Source of the DNA: G963663315 sp965116335
GTDB taxonomy: Bacteria; Pseudomonadota; Gammaproteobacteria; Arenicellales; Poriferihabitantaceae
Length of the DNA: 64,000 nt
Assembly: GCA_965116335.1 (NCBI GenBank)
Contig: OZ220677.1
Location: 2,542,001-2,606,000 of the forward strand
Reading direction: 5' to 3'
The stretch's first letter is position 1, and every line of letters starts with the position of its first letter. Below, in pieces: positions 35,141 to 42,686 of this stretch. A program made the position numbers and the translations under genes. The notes beneath the pieces are model-generated. The model saw only the letters and a list, made by a program, of their open reading frames with translations, was not told the origin of the DNA and made no database searches.

Positions 35141-35323
35141 TTAGTGCCCACGAACCTTGTATTTCCCGTCCCTCAAAAGAGGCCATGCCTTCTTGTAAGG
35201 CATCACATCTTCATGCTTTGACCGCCAATGAGCGTCTATCCCAACCCAACCATTACCCTGGAATACGTGGTTACACTCCGGGCAAATCTTTGGTTCCGAT
35301 TTCTCGTTAGCGCTGTTACTCAT
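35141..35323 (-). CDS. Small C2H2-type zinc-ribbon-like protein
   Basis: A 60-residue protein with one putative metal site: CPECNHVFQGNGWVGIDAHW followed by RSKHED, giving Cys-X2-Cys...His-X4-His. The remainder is MPYKKAWPLLRDGKYKVRGH. The compact motif and good coding character suggest a real gene despite its size. It sits 50 bases upstream of a DUF429 gene in the same direction. A nucleic-acid-binding helper role would fit but is only a guess. Confidence 0.65.
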   Translation of the reverse strand: MSNSANEKSEPKICPECNHVFQGNGWVGIDAHWRSKHEDVMPYKKAWPLLRDGKYKVRGH

Positions 35324-35429
35324 GGTATTAGTTTCCTTGATATCGGGTTCGATATATTGAAGTTATGTCGAGTGACTTTTCGTGTTCCAGTGGATTCCGA
35401 AGATACGAGTGCAAGTATGGTTGCACACT

Positions 35430-35740
35430 ACGCCGATAGATGAAAGAGGTATAATCCAACCATGTTCAGGCCATTAACTGCTTGAGATTACCGTCGAAAA
35501 GGGTTGTTGGTATGAATGTCGGGGCGATTGATACAGAGAGACCAAGAACGCAGACGACTTGGCGCGACTGCACCGGGCAAGCCGATCAATGATGATTGAA
35601 GCCTTGATACAGACAGCCTGGCAGAGACCCAGGGGCAGACCATCGACCCGGCCAGCAATCGACCGGCTATCGGGCAAGGTAAGGGCATGGAACAGTTACA
35701 GGCAGAAATGGAGCGGGACGGCGTGATTGTCCAGTAGTGC
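35430..35740 (+). pseudogene. Degenerate copy of the DUF429-like module
   Basis: This remnant repeats both ends of the gene at 28957: a GGTATAATCCAACCATGTTC leader, then ATGAATGTCGGGGCGATTGA matching the start codons, and near the end GGCAAGGTAAGGGCATGGAA leading to AEMERDGVIVQ and stop. The middle is deleted and full of stops. It ends 4 bases before the palindrome of the next repeat gene, exactly as the parent does. The gap 35324-35786 holds nothing else recognised. Confidence 0.6.
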
Positions 35741-35744
35741 CAAG

Positions 35745-35760
35745 CCGGGTATATTCCCGG
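35745..35760. repeat. Module 5' palindrome, copy 3
   Basis: CCGGGTATATTCCCGG, identical to copy 2, 26 bases upstream of the lipoprotein-type repeat gene. Confidence 0.7.
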
Positions 35761-35786
35761 TTCAACCAATAATCGAGGATTCAAAA

Positions 35787-36575
35787 ATGAACCAAGTTAA
35801 AAGCCTGATAATGGCGGGTTTTGTGTTAATGCTGGCGGGTTGCGTCCCGGGTGGGTATGATGAAGAAAAAACCGACAAGTGGGAAGTGATCAGGCTATTG
35901 GACGGCACGGTTATGGAAGGCCCGGTTGTAGACGGCCAGATGAACGGGCATTGGGTGGTGAAATCCCCGGATGGTACGGTTTCGGAAGGCCCGTATGTAG
36001 ACGACAAGAGGAACGGGCATTGGGTGGTGAAATCCCCGGATGGTACGGTTGGAAAAGGCCCGGTTGTAGACGGCCAGATGAACGGGCATTGGGTGCTGAA
36101 ATCCCCGGATGGTATTGTTAAGGAAGGCCCGCTTGTAGACGGCGTAAGGAATGGGCATTGGGTGCTGAAATCGCCGGATGGACGGGTTGATGAAGGCCCG
36201 TATGTAGACGGCCAGAAGAACGGGCATTGGGTGGCGAAATGGCCGGATGGTAAGGTTGAGGAAGGCCCGTTTGTAGACGGCCAGAAGAACGGGCGTTTTG
36301 TGGTGAAATGGCCGGATGGTAAGGTTGAGGAAGGCCCGGTTGTAGACGGCAAGATGAACGGGCATTGGGTGCTAAAATTCCCGAATGGTATTGTTGAGGA
36401 AGGCCAGCTTGTAGACGACAAGAGGAACGGGCATTGGGTAATAAAAATCCCGGATGGTACGGTTATAGAAGGCCAGCTTGTAGACGGTAAGATGAACGGG
36501 CATTGGGTGATGCAATCCCCAGATGGTACGGTTGAGGAAGTACGGTATAGAGACGGGCACAGAATAGAGGACTAA
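35787..36575 (+). CDS. MORN/YwqK-like repeat lipoprotein
   Basis: A 262-residue protein starting MNQVKSLIMAGFVLMLAGCV: a lipoprotein signal with lipobox LAGC, so membrane-anchored through Cys19 by standard rules. After GGYDEEKTDKW come about ten 23-residue units such as NGHWVVKSPDGTVSEGPYVD, closer in sequence to the gene at 25495 than to that at 29733. The last unit ends EEVRYRDGHRIED, matching the EVRYRYGHLIE end of the first gene. The residue after Cys is Val-Pro, so no inner-membrane Asp retention signal. Function unknown. Confidence 0.85.
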   Translation: MNQVKSLIMAGFVLMLAGCVPGGYDEEKTDKWEVIRLLDGTVMEGPVVDGQMNGHWVVKSPDGTVSEGPYVDDKRNGHWVVKSPDGTVGKGPVVDGQMNGHWVLKSPDGIVKEGPLVDGVRNGHWVLKSPDGRVDEGPYVDGQKNGHWVAKWPDGKVEEGPFVDGQKNGRFVVKWPDGKVEEGPVVDGKMNGHWVLKFPNGIVEEGQLVDDKRNGHWVIKIPDGTVIEGQLVDGKMNGHWVMQSPDGTVEEVRYRDGHRIED

Positions 36576-36618
36576 TAGCGCGTTATCAACAAATAATCAC
36601 GGGGGGATGATGCAGACA

Positions 36619-36884
36619 ATGAAATTGAAAATACTGGCGGTTGTGGCATTGCTATCATGCCACTGGCCGCAAGCGCGGAAGTAATCAAACGAGCGGACGG
36701 CATGGTTACGGAAGGCCGAACTATAAAGACCCCAGACGGCTATAAGGTATTTCACGGGAAAACAGTAACCTGGTTCCCGGACGGCCAGGTTTACGAAGGC
36801 GAGTATGTGAACGACAAGCGACACGGGCACTGGACAATCACAGACCCGGACGGCAGGACTTGGGAAGGTCGGTATATACGGTGA
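36619..36884 (+). pseudogene. Short MORN-like gene frameshifted in its signal peptide
   Basis: ATG 36619 starts MKLKILAVVALL, the same signal as the gene at 29733, but one base is missing around 36650 compared with that gene, so the frame closes early. The second frame continues MPLAASAEVIKRADG, then GKTVTWFPDGQVYEGEYVND and KRHGHWTITDPDGRTWEGRY before stop: only two or three repeat units. An alternative start at ATG 36657 would give a 75-residue cytosolic product. It lies 43 bases after the lipoprotein gene. Confidence 0.6.
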
Positions 36885-36984
36885 GCTACAGGGATAAGCG
36901 CAACCAGCGCGATTACAGGGCGCGGGGAATAATAGCGCGGTTTCCTGAAGGCGCGGCGGATTAGAATTGCTGCAGGCAAACCGC

Positions 36985-37032
36985 GATAGTGTTTTTTAAT
37001 TGCTCGATTGGCCGATGGAGGTATTCACTATC
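36985..37032. repeat. Module 3' inverted repeat, copy 3 (degenerate)
   Basis: GATAGTGTTT (36985-36994) and ATTCACTATC (37023-37032); the second arm has two mismatches relative to the other copies. The 500-base gene-free stretch 36885-37384 contains this and composite repeat copy D. Confidence 0.6.
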
Positions 37033-37179
37033 ATAAAAACATAATAGATGATTGAATCGAAACCTTAAAGGCATCATAATAGCGGCCTGCCAACATATGG
37101 ATTATGGAAACACTATCGAATAACTGGCAGGGTTGTCTCTATATACAGGTGCTGATGGCACCTGCGGCTACTCTCTGTC

Positions 37180-37334
37180 ATTCCCGTGGAAACGGGAATC
37201 CACAGCCGATATCTACATACGGAAATAAGGCGGGCGACCACAGAGGGTCGCCCCTACGCATCATGACTCGCAACCTTCATCGTAGGGGAAGGTCACTGTG
37301 CCGTCCCGCAACCGGACAACTCATGTGCTCTTGA
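37180..37334. repeat. Composite interspersed repeat, copy D
   Basis: ATTCCCGTGGAAACGGGAAT at 37180-37199, then GGGCGACCACAGAGGGTCGC, CTACGCATCATGACTCGCAA and a GGGGAAGG...CCGTCCC hairpin with one changed base, ending ACAACTCATGTGCTC. Confidence 0.7.
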
Positions 37335-37384
37335 CATTATTGAGATCAGAGTAAGTCGGGATTTCAACACATGAAAGAGTGATG

Positions 37385-38620
37385 CTACAGGCTGGTGAAA
37401 GGTAGCGCAGCTACTCTGGAGCCAAGGGGCAGGTGTATGTCTCCTGGATGTACTACGTATCCGGGCACTTCCGTACCTTGCATGTCTTTCTGGAATGTTT
37501 TGATGGCAGTGGCCATGGCTGGTCGGGGCGTCGCGGATAACTTAACTTCAATGGGAATGAGTCGTCCGGCAGTCTCTACTACGAAATCCACCTCCGTTCC
37601 GGCTCGGGTCCGCCAAAAGTAAACCTGTGGGGCTACCCCCCGATGCGTCAACGTCCTGATGATCTCGGATAAAACCGCTGTCTCCATGATGGCGCCACCC
37701 ATGGGGCCTGAAGCGGCGTGTTCCGGATCCTTGAGGCCAGCCAGGTAGCAGAGAGTGCCAACATCTGTGAAATACACTTTCGGGGTTTTGACGAGCCGTT
37801 TCCCGACGTTGGCGAAGTAGGGACGTAGCACAATCACCTGAAATGTGGCTTCGAGTACGGAAAGCCAGGCTTTGATTGTATTAACCGCAACGCCGAGGTC
37901 CCGGGCGACATCAGTCAGATTCAGGAGCTGAGCGCTTCTGGCCGCCAGAACCCGGAGGAAATTCTGATATTGGGTTAGATCTCCGACCTGACGGAGTGTA
38001 CGGATGTCCCGCTCAAGATAAGTCTGGACATAGCTGGCATGCCAAAGGGAAGTATCCCGGTTGGGTTGCGTGGCAAGTTCCGGGTATCCGCCACGTATGA
38101 AGTTCTTCCACAGTTCATTGAAACCAGGCGACAATCCTGGAGTTGACAAGCGCTTGCGTTCCCAGGCAAGTGCCAGTTGAGGCAGCCCCTCCGCTTCACG
38201 CCGGGAGAGTGGCAACAGGTGAAGCATGGCTGCACGGCCCGCTAGTGACTCAGTCACCTTTTCAGCGAGTAACAGATTTTGTGATCCGGTCAACAGGTAT
38301 TGACCATTCTCCTGGCGATTCGAGTCGATCTTTTCTTTAATGTAGGGGAGTAAGTCAGGAGCGCATTGTACCTCGTCGAAGATCACGGGTGAGGCGTACA
38401 GTTCCAGGAAACCGCGTGGGTCTTGCATAGCGGCATTCTGAACATCCGGCAGTTCCAGTGAAACATACTGGTAGCGCTTTCCAAACAAATGTTGTAGCAG
38501 GGTCGTCTTGCCGGATTGACGTGGCCCGGTCAGAACCACGGCTGGAAACTCGGAGGCCGCCTTCATGACGACGGATTCCAGTGAGCGAGTTACGTACTGT
38601 GGATGGGTGGTAAACTTCAT
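37385..38620 (-). CDS. AAA ATPase with DUF4143 domain
   Basis: A 411-residue ATPase of the widespread AAA_14/DUF4143 group. Walker A is LTGPRQSGKTTLLQHLF, Walker B-like VIFDEVQCAPD, sensor LLTGSQN. The C-terminal DUF4143 half has VYFTDVGTLCYLAGL and ends in a nuclease-like VYFWRTRAGTEVDFVVET...IPIEVKLS (D...E-V-K, PD-(D/E)XK-like). Function of the family is unknown, though it is often found in mobile and defence-rich regions. It is transcribed alone from a promoter region with a palindrome at 38627. Confidence 0.88.
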   Translation of the reverse strand: MKFTTHPQYVTRSLESVVMKAASEFPAVVLTGPRQSGKTTLLQHLFGKRYQYVSLELPDVQNAAMQDPRGFLELYASPVIFDEVQCAPDLLPYIKEKIDSNRQENGQYLLTGSQNLLLAEKVTESLAGRAAMLHLLPLSRREAEGLPQLALAWERKRLSTPGLSPGFNELWKNFIRGGYPELATQPNRDTSLWHASYVQTYLERDIRTLRQVGDLTQYQNFLRVLAARSAQLLNLTDVARDLGVAVNTIKAWLSVLEATFQVIVLRPYFANVGKRLVKTPKVYFTDVGTLCYLAGLKDPEHAASGPMGGAIMETAVLSEIIRTLTHRGVAPQVYFWRTRAGTEVDFVVETAGRLIPIEVKLSATPRPAMATAIKTFQKDMQGTEVPGYVVHPGDIHLPLGSRVAALPFTSL

Positions 38621-38626
38621 AAGTGT

Positions 38627-38652
38627 ATATTGTGCATTTTAAATGCATAATA
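38627..38652. promoter_or_regulatory. AT-rich palindrome upstream of the DUF4143 gene
   Basis: ATTGTGCATTTTAAATGCATAAT is an imperfect inverted repeat (TGCATTT / AAATGCA core), 10 to 30 bases upstream of the ATPase start. It could be an operator or contain the -10. No regulator is identifiable. Confidence 0.4.
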
Positions 38653-38867
38653 TCAAGTATTATTGATCTCTGCAAAGACCTGATCTTGAGAGAGACCGAG
38701 GAGCAGACCATTGACCTGGCCACCATCGCCCTCGGTTACCGCGCCGTCCCGCAACCGGACAATTCATTTGATCGCTACAGTGTATTGGGAAAAGATTGCT
38801 TGATTTGTGTGCTGTTATGGCATACATTTTGTGTGTGATTGATTTTTAAATTTATGAGGCAAAAGAA

Positions 38868-39179
38868 ATGTCCCCGGTAGCGCCGAAAGAGGTACGTCTG
38901 GTTGCCCGTGTATCCCGGGATGTACAGGAGTTGGTCAAGAATGCTGCACAGATGTCCGGCGCCACCTTGTCTCAGTTTGTTGTTGAGGCTGTTACAGCGA
39001 AGGCAACCATGGTGATTGAGCAGGCAAGAACCATACGATTGACTCTTGACGGGGCTGACCGGGTTTTTGAGGCACTGGATAATCCTCCAGCACCGAACAG
39101 GAAACTTCTGGTGGCGGCCAGAAGAATCAAGGATCAAAAGGGATTTTATGATGCCGATAGTTCTGGTTCGACTGGATAA
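38868..39179 (+). CDS. tacA: DUF1778 antitoxin (TacA-like), copy 2
   Basis: 103 residues, differing from copy 1 at only two positions seen: APKEV instead of ASKEV near the N-terminus, and KDQKG instead of KEQKG near the C-terminus. The DNA-binding region is identical, so both antitoxins should bind the same operator and cross-neutralise both toxins (inference). Confidence 0.9.
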   Translation: MSPVAPKEVRLVARVSRDVQELVKNAAQMSGATLSQFVVEAVTAKATMVIEQARTIRLTLDGADRVFEALDNPPAPNRKLLVAARRIKDQKGFYDADSSGSTG

Positions 39180-39672
39180 AAATATCCACGACCGAAAAGG
39201 ATTCGATTGCGGGCAATCGGAATTAAATCAATTTTTTCAGATCCAGGCTGCCCAGTCCGCACGGCGAGAACTTTCTCGCACGATGGTGTTGGTGGATACC
39301 AGCATCCCGTCCCGAATCCTCGGGTATCATACACTTGTATACGGTGAGACTTCGCATATTCCAGAAAAGAGCAGGCTTTATTCTTTTTCCCGGAGGCGGT
39401 TGCCTGTATTGACACTGGTTCGAATGGCTGTAGACAAGCGCCATCAGGGGAAGCGTCTGGGAGAGCAATTATTACTGGACACAATACGTCGAACTGCAAT
39501 TGCGTATGACGTGGCGGCTCCGGTGATTGGTTTGTTTGTCAATGCCAAGAATGATACTGTCAGAACTTTCTATGAGCAGTATGGTCTTGAGGTCGTGAAT
39601 AAATCTGCCAATGGCCTTTACCTATGGCTGCCGGTCAACTCCTGTTTAGCCATTTCCGAAGAGTTGGAATGA
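39148..39672 (+). CDS. tacT: GNAT toxin (TacT-like), copy 2
   Basis: 174 residues, nearly identical to copy 1. Differences cluster at the C-terminus: NDTVRTFYEQYGLEVV versus NDAVRSFYEQYGFEVV, LPVNS versus LPINS, and CLAISEELE versus CLAVSEELE. The catalytic Tyr and acetyl-CoA loop are kept. The clustered changes near the active-site helix may reflect selection or simple drift. Confidence 0.9.
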   Translation: MMPIVLVRLDKNIHDRKGFDCGQSELNQFFQIQAAQSARRELSRTMVLVDTSIPSRILGYHTLVYGETSHIPEKSRLYSFSRRRLPVLTLVRMAVDKRHQGKRLGEQLLLDTIRRTAIAYDVAAPVIGLFVNAKNDTVRTFYEQYGLEVVNKSANGLYLWLPVNSCLAISEELE

Positions 39673-39743
39673 TCTGGTTTCATGGATTCGTGTCCATGTG
39701 CCAAAGGTGGTGGACCCATACAGGCACTTGCGTTCCCTCTGTC

Positions 39744-39950
39744 ATTCCCGTGGAAACGGGAATCCACAGCCGACATCCTCATACGAAAATGAAGCGGGCG
39801 ACCACAGAGGGTCGCCCCTACGCATCATGACTCGCACCCTTCATCGTAGGGTCGCCCCTCTGTGGGTGACCGCTATCGTTGATACCTGCTCCGATCATTT
39901 GCGGGAGGGCACGGAGACCCTCCCCTACGATAAAATATCGTTCGTTCTTT
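39744..39950. repeat. Composite interspersed repeat, copy E (rearranged)
   Basis: ATTCCCGTGGAAACGGGAAT at 39744-39763 and GGGCGACCACAGAGGGTCGC follow, but then an inverted segment GGGTCGCCCCTCTGTGGGTG appears, with a further GGAGGGCACGGAGACCCTCC hairpin. It occupies most of the 423-base gene-free gap 39673-40095 before cinA. The remainder shows a CACGATAACGTATCGTGT palindrome near 39985 of unknown role. Confidence 0.6.
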
Positions 39951-40095
39951 AATCAGGGCAATGGATCATAAGCGACCGCAAAACACGATAACGTATCGTG
40001 TCAACGCATTGGCTCGCTACACAGCAGTTCAAGCAGGTTGTTCAATTGGTCATGATGCCCGATACTAGCCACTTTATGTCAATCGGGCGAGACCC

Positions 40096-41364
40096 ATGAA
40101 AATCGAAATTCTGTGCACGGGTGATGAAATTCTGACCGGCAAGACGGTCAATACCAATTACAGTCATATTGCCAGGCGGTTGACTGAAAACGGATTCAAC
40201 ACAACGTGGGGAACCGTGGTGGGTGATGATCTCGCCAGCCTGATCGGTGCGTTCCATCTGGCCGGGCAAAGGGCGGATGTCGTGATCGTCAATGGCGGCC
40301 TGGGGCCGACAGTCGATGACTTGTCCCAACAGGCGGCGGCGCAGGCAGCCGGGGTCGGACTCGAACTGTCCCGGCAGTGGCTGGATCGGATTGAAGCCTG
40401 GTATATAGCGAGAGGCCGGGAGATGCCTTCCAGCAATGTCAAACAGGCCATGTTGCCGGTTGGTTCGCAATGTATAGACAATCCGGTCGGTACTGCCTGC
40501 GGATTTATGATGAAGATTGGCGGCGCCCGGTTTCTCTTTACTCCGGGAGTGCCGATGGAATTACGGCGTATGCTTGAGGAGCAGATTCTTCCCCGGTTAC
40601 AGGAGATGCGCGGTAAACCAATCGTCACAAGGGTCAAGCGCTTTCATACATTCGGCATCGGTGAGGCGCGGGCGGATCGTATACTGGATGGAGTCGAGGC
40701 GTTGGTCGGTGACGGCTCGGTCAAGCTCGGCTTTCAGTCGCACTATCCGCAGCTGGAGATCAAGTTGACGCTGCATGGGCACTCACAGACAGGGCTTGAT
40801 CAGAAAATTGCGCCGGTGGAGACTGAGGTCAGGAAGCGGTTGGGAAACTTTGTTCTGTGTGAGGATGACCAGTCGGTGGAAGATGAGATCATCCACGCGC
40901 TGCGACAGACTGGCCGTAGCGTCCATGTTGTGGAGATGCACACTGCGGGTCGAGTAACCGCACGTCTGGTGAGTGCTACGGACAGCGCCGGCTGTGTAAC
41001 CAGCGGGGTGGTTTCGGTTGATGTCGGGCAATTGCTGAAGTACGCGGGTATTACAGAGCCGGTATCCCGGACGCCGGACAGGCAGTTGGCGGTTTGCCTG
41101 GCTGATGCCATTGCCGCGCGTGGTGGCTCGTCGTATGTCCTTGTGACGCTGTTTAATCCGTTGGACAAACAGGATGGCGGCAAATACGCGGCGGATATTG
41201 TGGTTGCGATATCAGATGGCGAGACTGGAGTCAGCCGGACATCCCGGTTGCCGGGCAGTCCTGAATGGGTGCGGCTGGGAGCTGTGGAACTGGCGTTGGA
41301 TTGTCTGAGGCGCTATCTTCTGGACCTGCCGGTATGTGAGCGAATTGACTCTGAACAGCATTGA
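40096..41364 (+). CDS. cinA: CinA-family protein (NMN amidohydrolase)
   Basis: A 422-residue two-domain CinA. The N-terminal MoaB/MPT-binding-like COG1058 domain starts MKIEILCTGDEILTGKTVNT and has GGLGPTVDDLS and FTPGVPMELRRM; the C-terminal PncC-like domain deamidates NMN in pyridine-nucleotide salvage. In the second domain the usual SCTGG is replaced by MHTAGRVTARLV, so amidase activity may be altered. It marks the return to core genes after the accessory island. Confidence 0.88.
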   Translation: MKIEILCTGDEILTGKTVNTNYSHIARRLTENGFNTTWGTVVGDDLASLIGAFHLAGQRADVVIVNGGLGPTVDDLSQQAAAQAAGVGLELSRQWLDRIEAWYIARGREMPSSNVKQAMLPVGSQCIDNPVGTACGFMMKIGGARFLFTPGVPMELRRMLEEQILPRLQEMRGKPIVTRVKRFHTFGIGEARADRILDGVEALVGDGSVKLGFQSHYPQLEIKLTLHGHSQTGLDQKIAPVETEVRKRLGNFVLCEDDQSVEDEIIHALRQTGRSVHVVEMHTAGRVTARLVSATDSAGCVTSGVVSVDVGQLLKYAGITEPVSRTPDRQLAVCLADAIAARGGSSYVLVTLFNPLDKQDGGKYAADIVVAISDGETGVSRTSRLPGSPEWVRLGAVELALDCLRRYLLDLPVCERIDSEQH

Positions 41365-41405
41365 AACGACCACAGTCGGAGAGAGCGAGCCTGTTGTGCC
41401 CGGTT

Positions 41406-42671
41406 TTATCCGCAGGCAGAGTCTTGTGAAACCCGTTTCAGCCGGACGAAAATCCCGGAGCGGCACTTGGGGTCGAAATATGTGGATTTGGGTGGCATCA
41501 GCGCCCCGCAATCGGCCACATCCATGAGTTGACTCATTGAGGTGGCGTGGCAGGCAAATACAATGTCCCACCCTTCCTCGCATTTTCGCTTGATTTCCTC
41601 AGCCGCATTGATGCCGGCAATGTAGTCGAGGCGCGGATTGCTGCGTATATCCGTGATCCCCAGAATCGGGTCGAGAATCAGGTTTTGCAGAATCATTACA
41701 TCCAGGGATTCGACCGGATCATCCTGCTTGATATATTCGGGTTTGATATTCAGCTGATACCAGACATTGTTCATATACATACCGAACTCACCGTGCCGGG
41801 TGGGCTCGAAGCAGGTTTGACCGGGTAGTTTGTGAACATCGAAACAGGTTGTAAGAGCCGCGACCATGGCAGATTCGGTCAGACCGTTCAACCCCTTGAC
41901 ACAACGATGGAAGGGCAATAATTTGAGTTGTTTATCCGGGAACAGGGCCACCAGTAGCTGGTTCCAGGGTTCCTCTCCGGTGTTGCCGTACTGGTCGCGC
42001 ATGATTCTGGCATAACGGTAACCGGAGGCGGCGCGGTGGTGACCATCGGTCAGGTAGGTGGTTTCGACAGGAGCGAACAGGGCGACCAGTTGCGCCTGTA
42101 GTTGCGCGTCTGTGATCCGCCAGATTCTCTGGCAAACCCCATCTGTGCCGGAAAACTCCAGCTCCGGCCGGGTTGCGCTGATCTGCCCGACACAGTGGTC
42201 AATATCCGGGTTCTGGCTATAGGTCAGGCAGATCGGACTCGATGATGCACCTACTACGATCTGGTATTGTGCCAGCAGGTCCTCGCGGTCGCTGCGAGTG
42301 TTTTCATGTTTACGCATGGCGCCGCGCTCATATTCACTGACCGGAACCTCACAGACCACTCCGGTCTGCACATGGTCGCCGGTATCGAGCTGGTAGATGA
42401 ACAGACAGGGTTGCTCCAGCACATCGAACGATCCGTCCGACAACAATCGATCGAGGTTTTCCTTGTTCGATAACAGGAGTTGTTCGGGGGTCATCGAGTG
42501 ATCGGGTGGCAGATCCTCCAGCAAGCGCATGGTATTGAGGAAATTGCGCGGGTTGTCTTGTGCAAATATGCGGCGTTGCTGCGGTGATACTGAATCATAG
42601 GCCGGGGAAACGATCTCCTCGGCATGGTCGGCGTTGATCAGAAAGCCATCAAATGGTTTTATTTCTGGCAT
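41406..42671 (-). CDS. DUF1015 protein
   Basis: A 421-residue DUF1015 protein (IKPFDGFLINADHAEEIVSP, VSPAYDSVSPQQR, YLTDGHHRAASGYRYA). The family has no proven activity, but it is repeatedly encoded with serine-synthesis genes, as here: it is 15 bases downstream of serC in a minus-strand operon serA-serC-DUF1015. The TDGHHR motif looks like a catalytic or metal-binding centre. Confidence 0.88.
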   Translation of the reverse strand: MPEIKPFDGFLINADHAEEIVSPAYDSVSPQQRRIFAQDNPRNFLNTMRLLEDLPPDHSMTPEQLLLSNKENLDRLLSDGSFDVLEQPCLFIYQLDTGDHVQTGVVCEVPVSEYERGAMRKHENTRSDREDLLAQYQIVVGASSSPICLTYSQNPDIDHCVGQISATRPELEFSGTDGVCQRIWRITDAQLQAQLVALFAPVETTYLTDGHHRAASGYRYARIMRDQYGNTGEEPWNQLLVALFPDKQLKLLPFHRCVKGLNGLTESAMVAALTTCFDVHKLPGQTCFEPTRHGEFGMYMNNVWYQLNIKPEYIKQDDPVESLDVMILQNLILDPILGITDIRSNPRLDYIAGINAAEEIKRKCEEGWDIVFACHATSMSQLMDVADCGALMPPKSTYFDPKCRSGIFVRLKRVSQDSACG

Positions 42672-42686
42672 GAAAATAAACGCCCG

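Larger units (their letters stand above)
38748..39721. repeat. 974-bp direct repeat carrying tacAT, copy 2
   Basis: Second copy of 33275-34248 in the same orientation. Upstream, 38690-38745 contains degraded fragments (GAGCAGACCATTGACCTGGC) that resemble the remnant near 35630. Confidence 0.9.

Noticed and set aside
25286..40095. Integron-like cassette array (many toxin-antitoxin genes, repeats between them)
   Set aside because: No integrase and no attC-type GTTRRRY sites with paired R'/R'' ends were seen; genes lie on both strands and the repeats are of another type.
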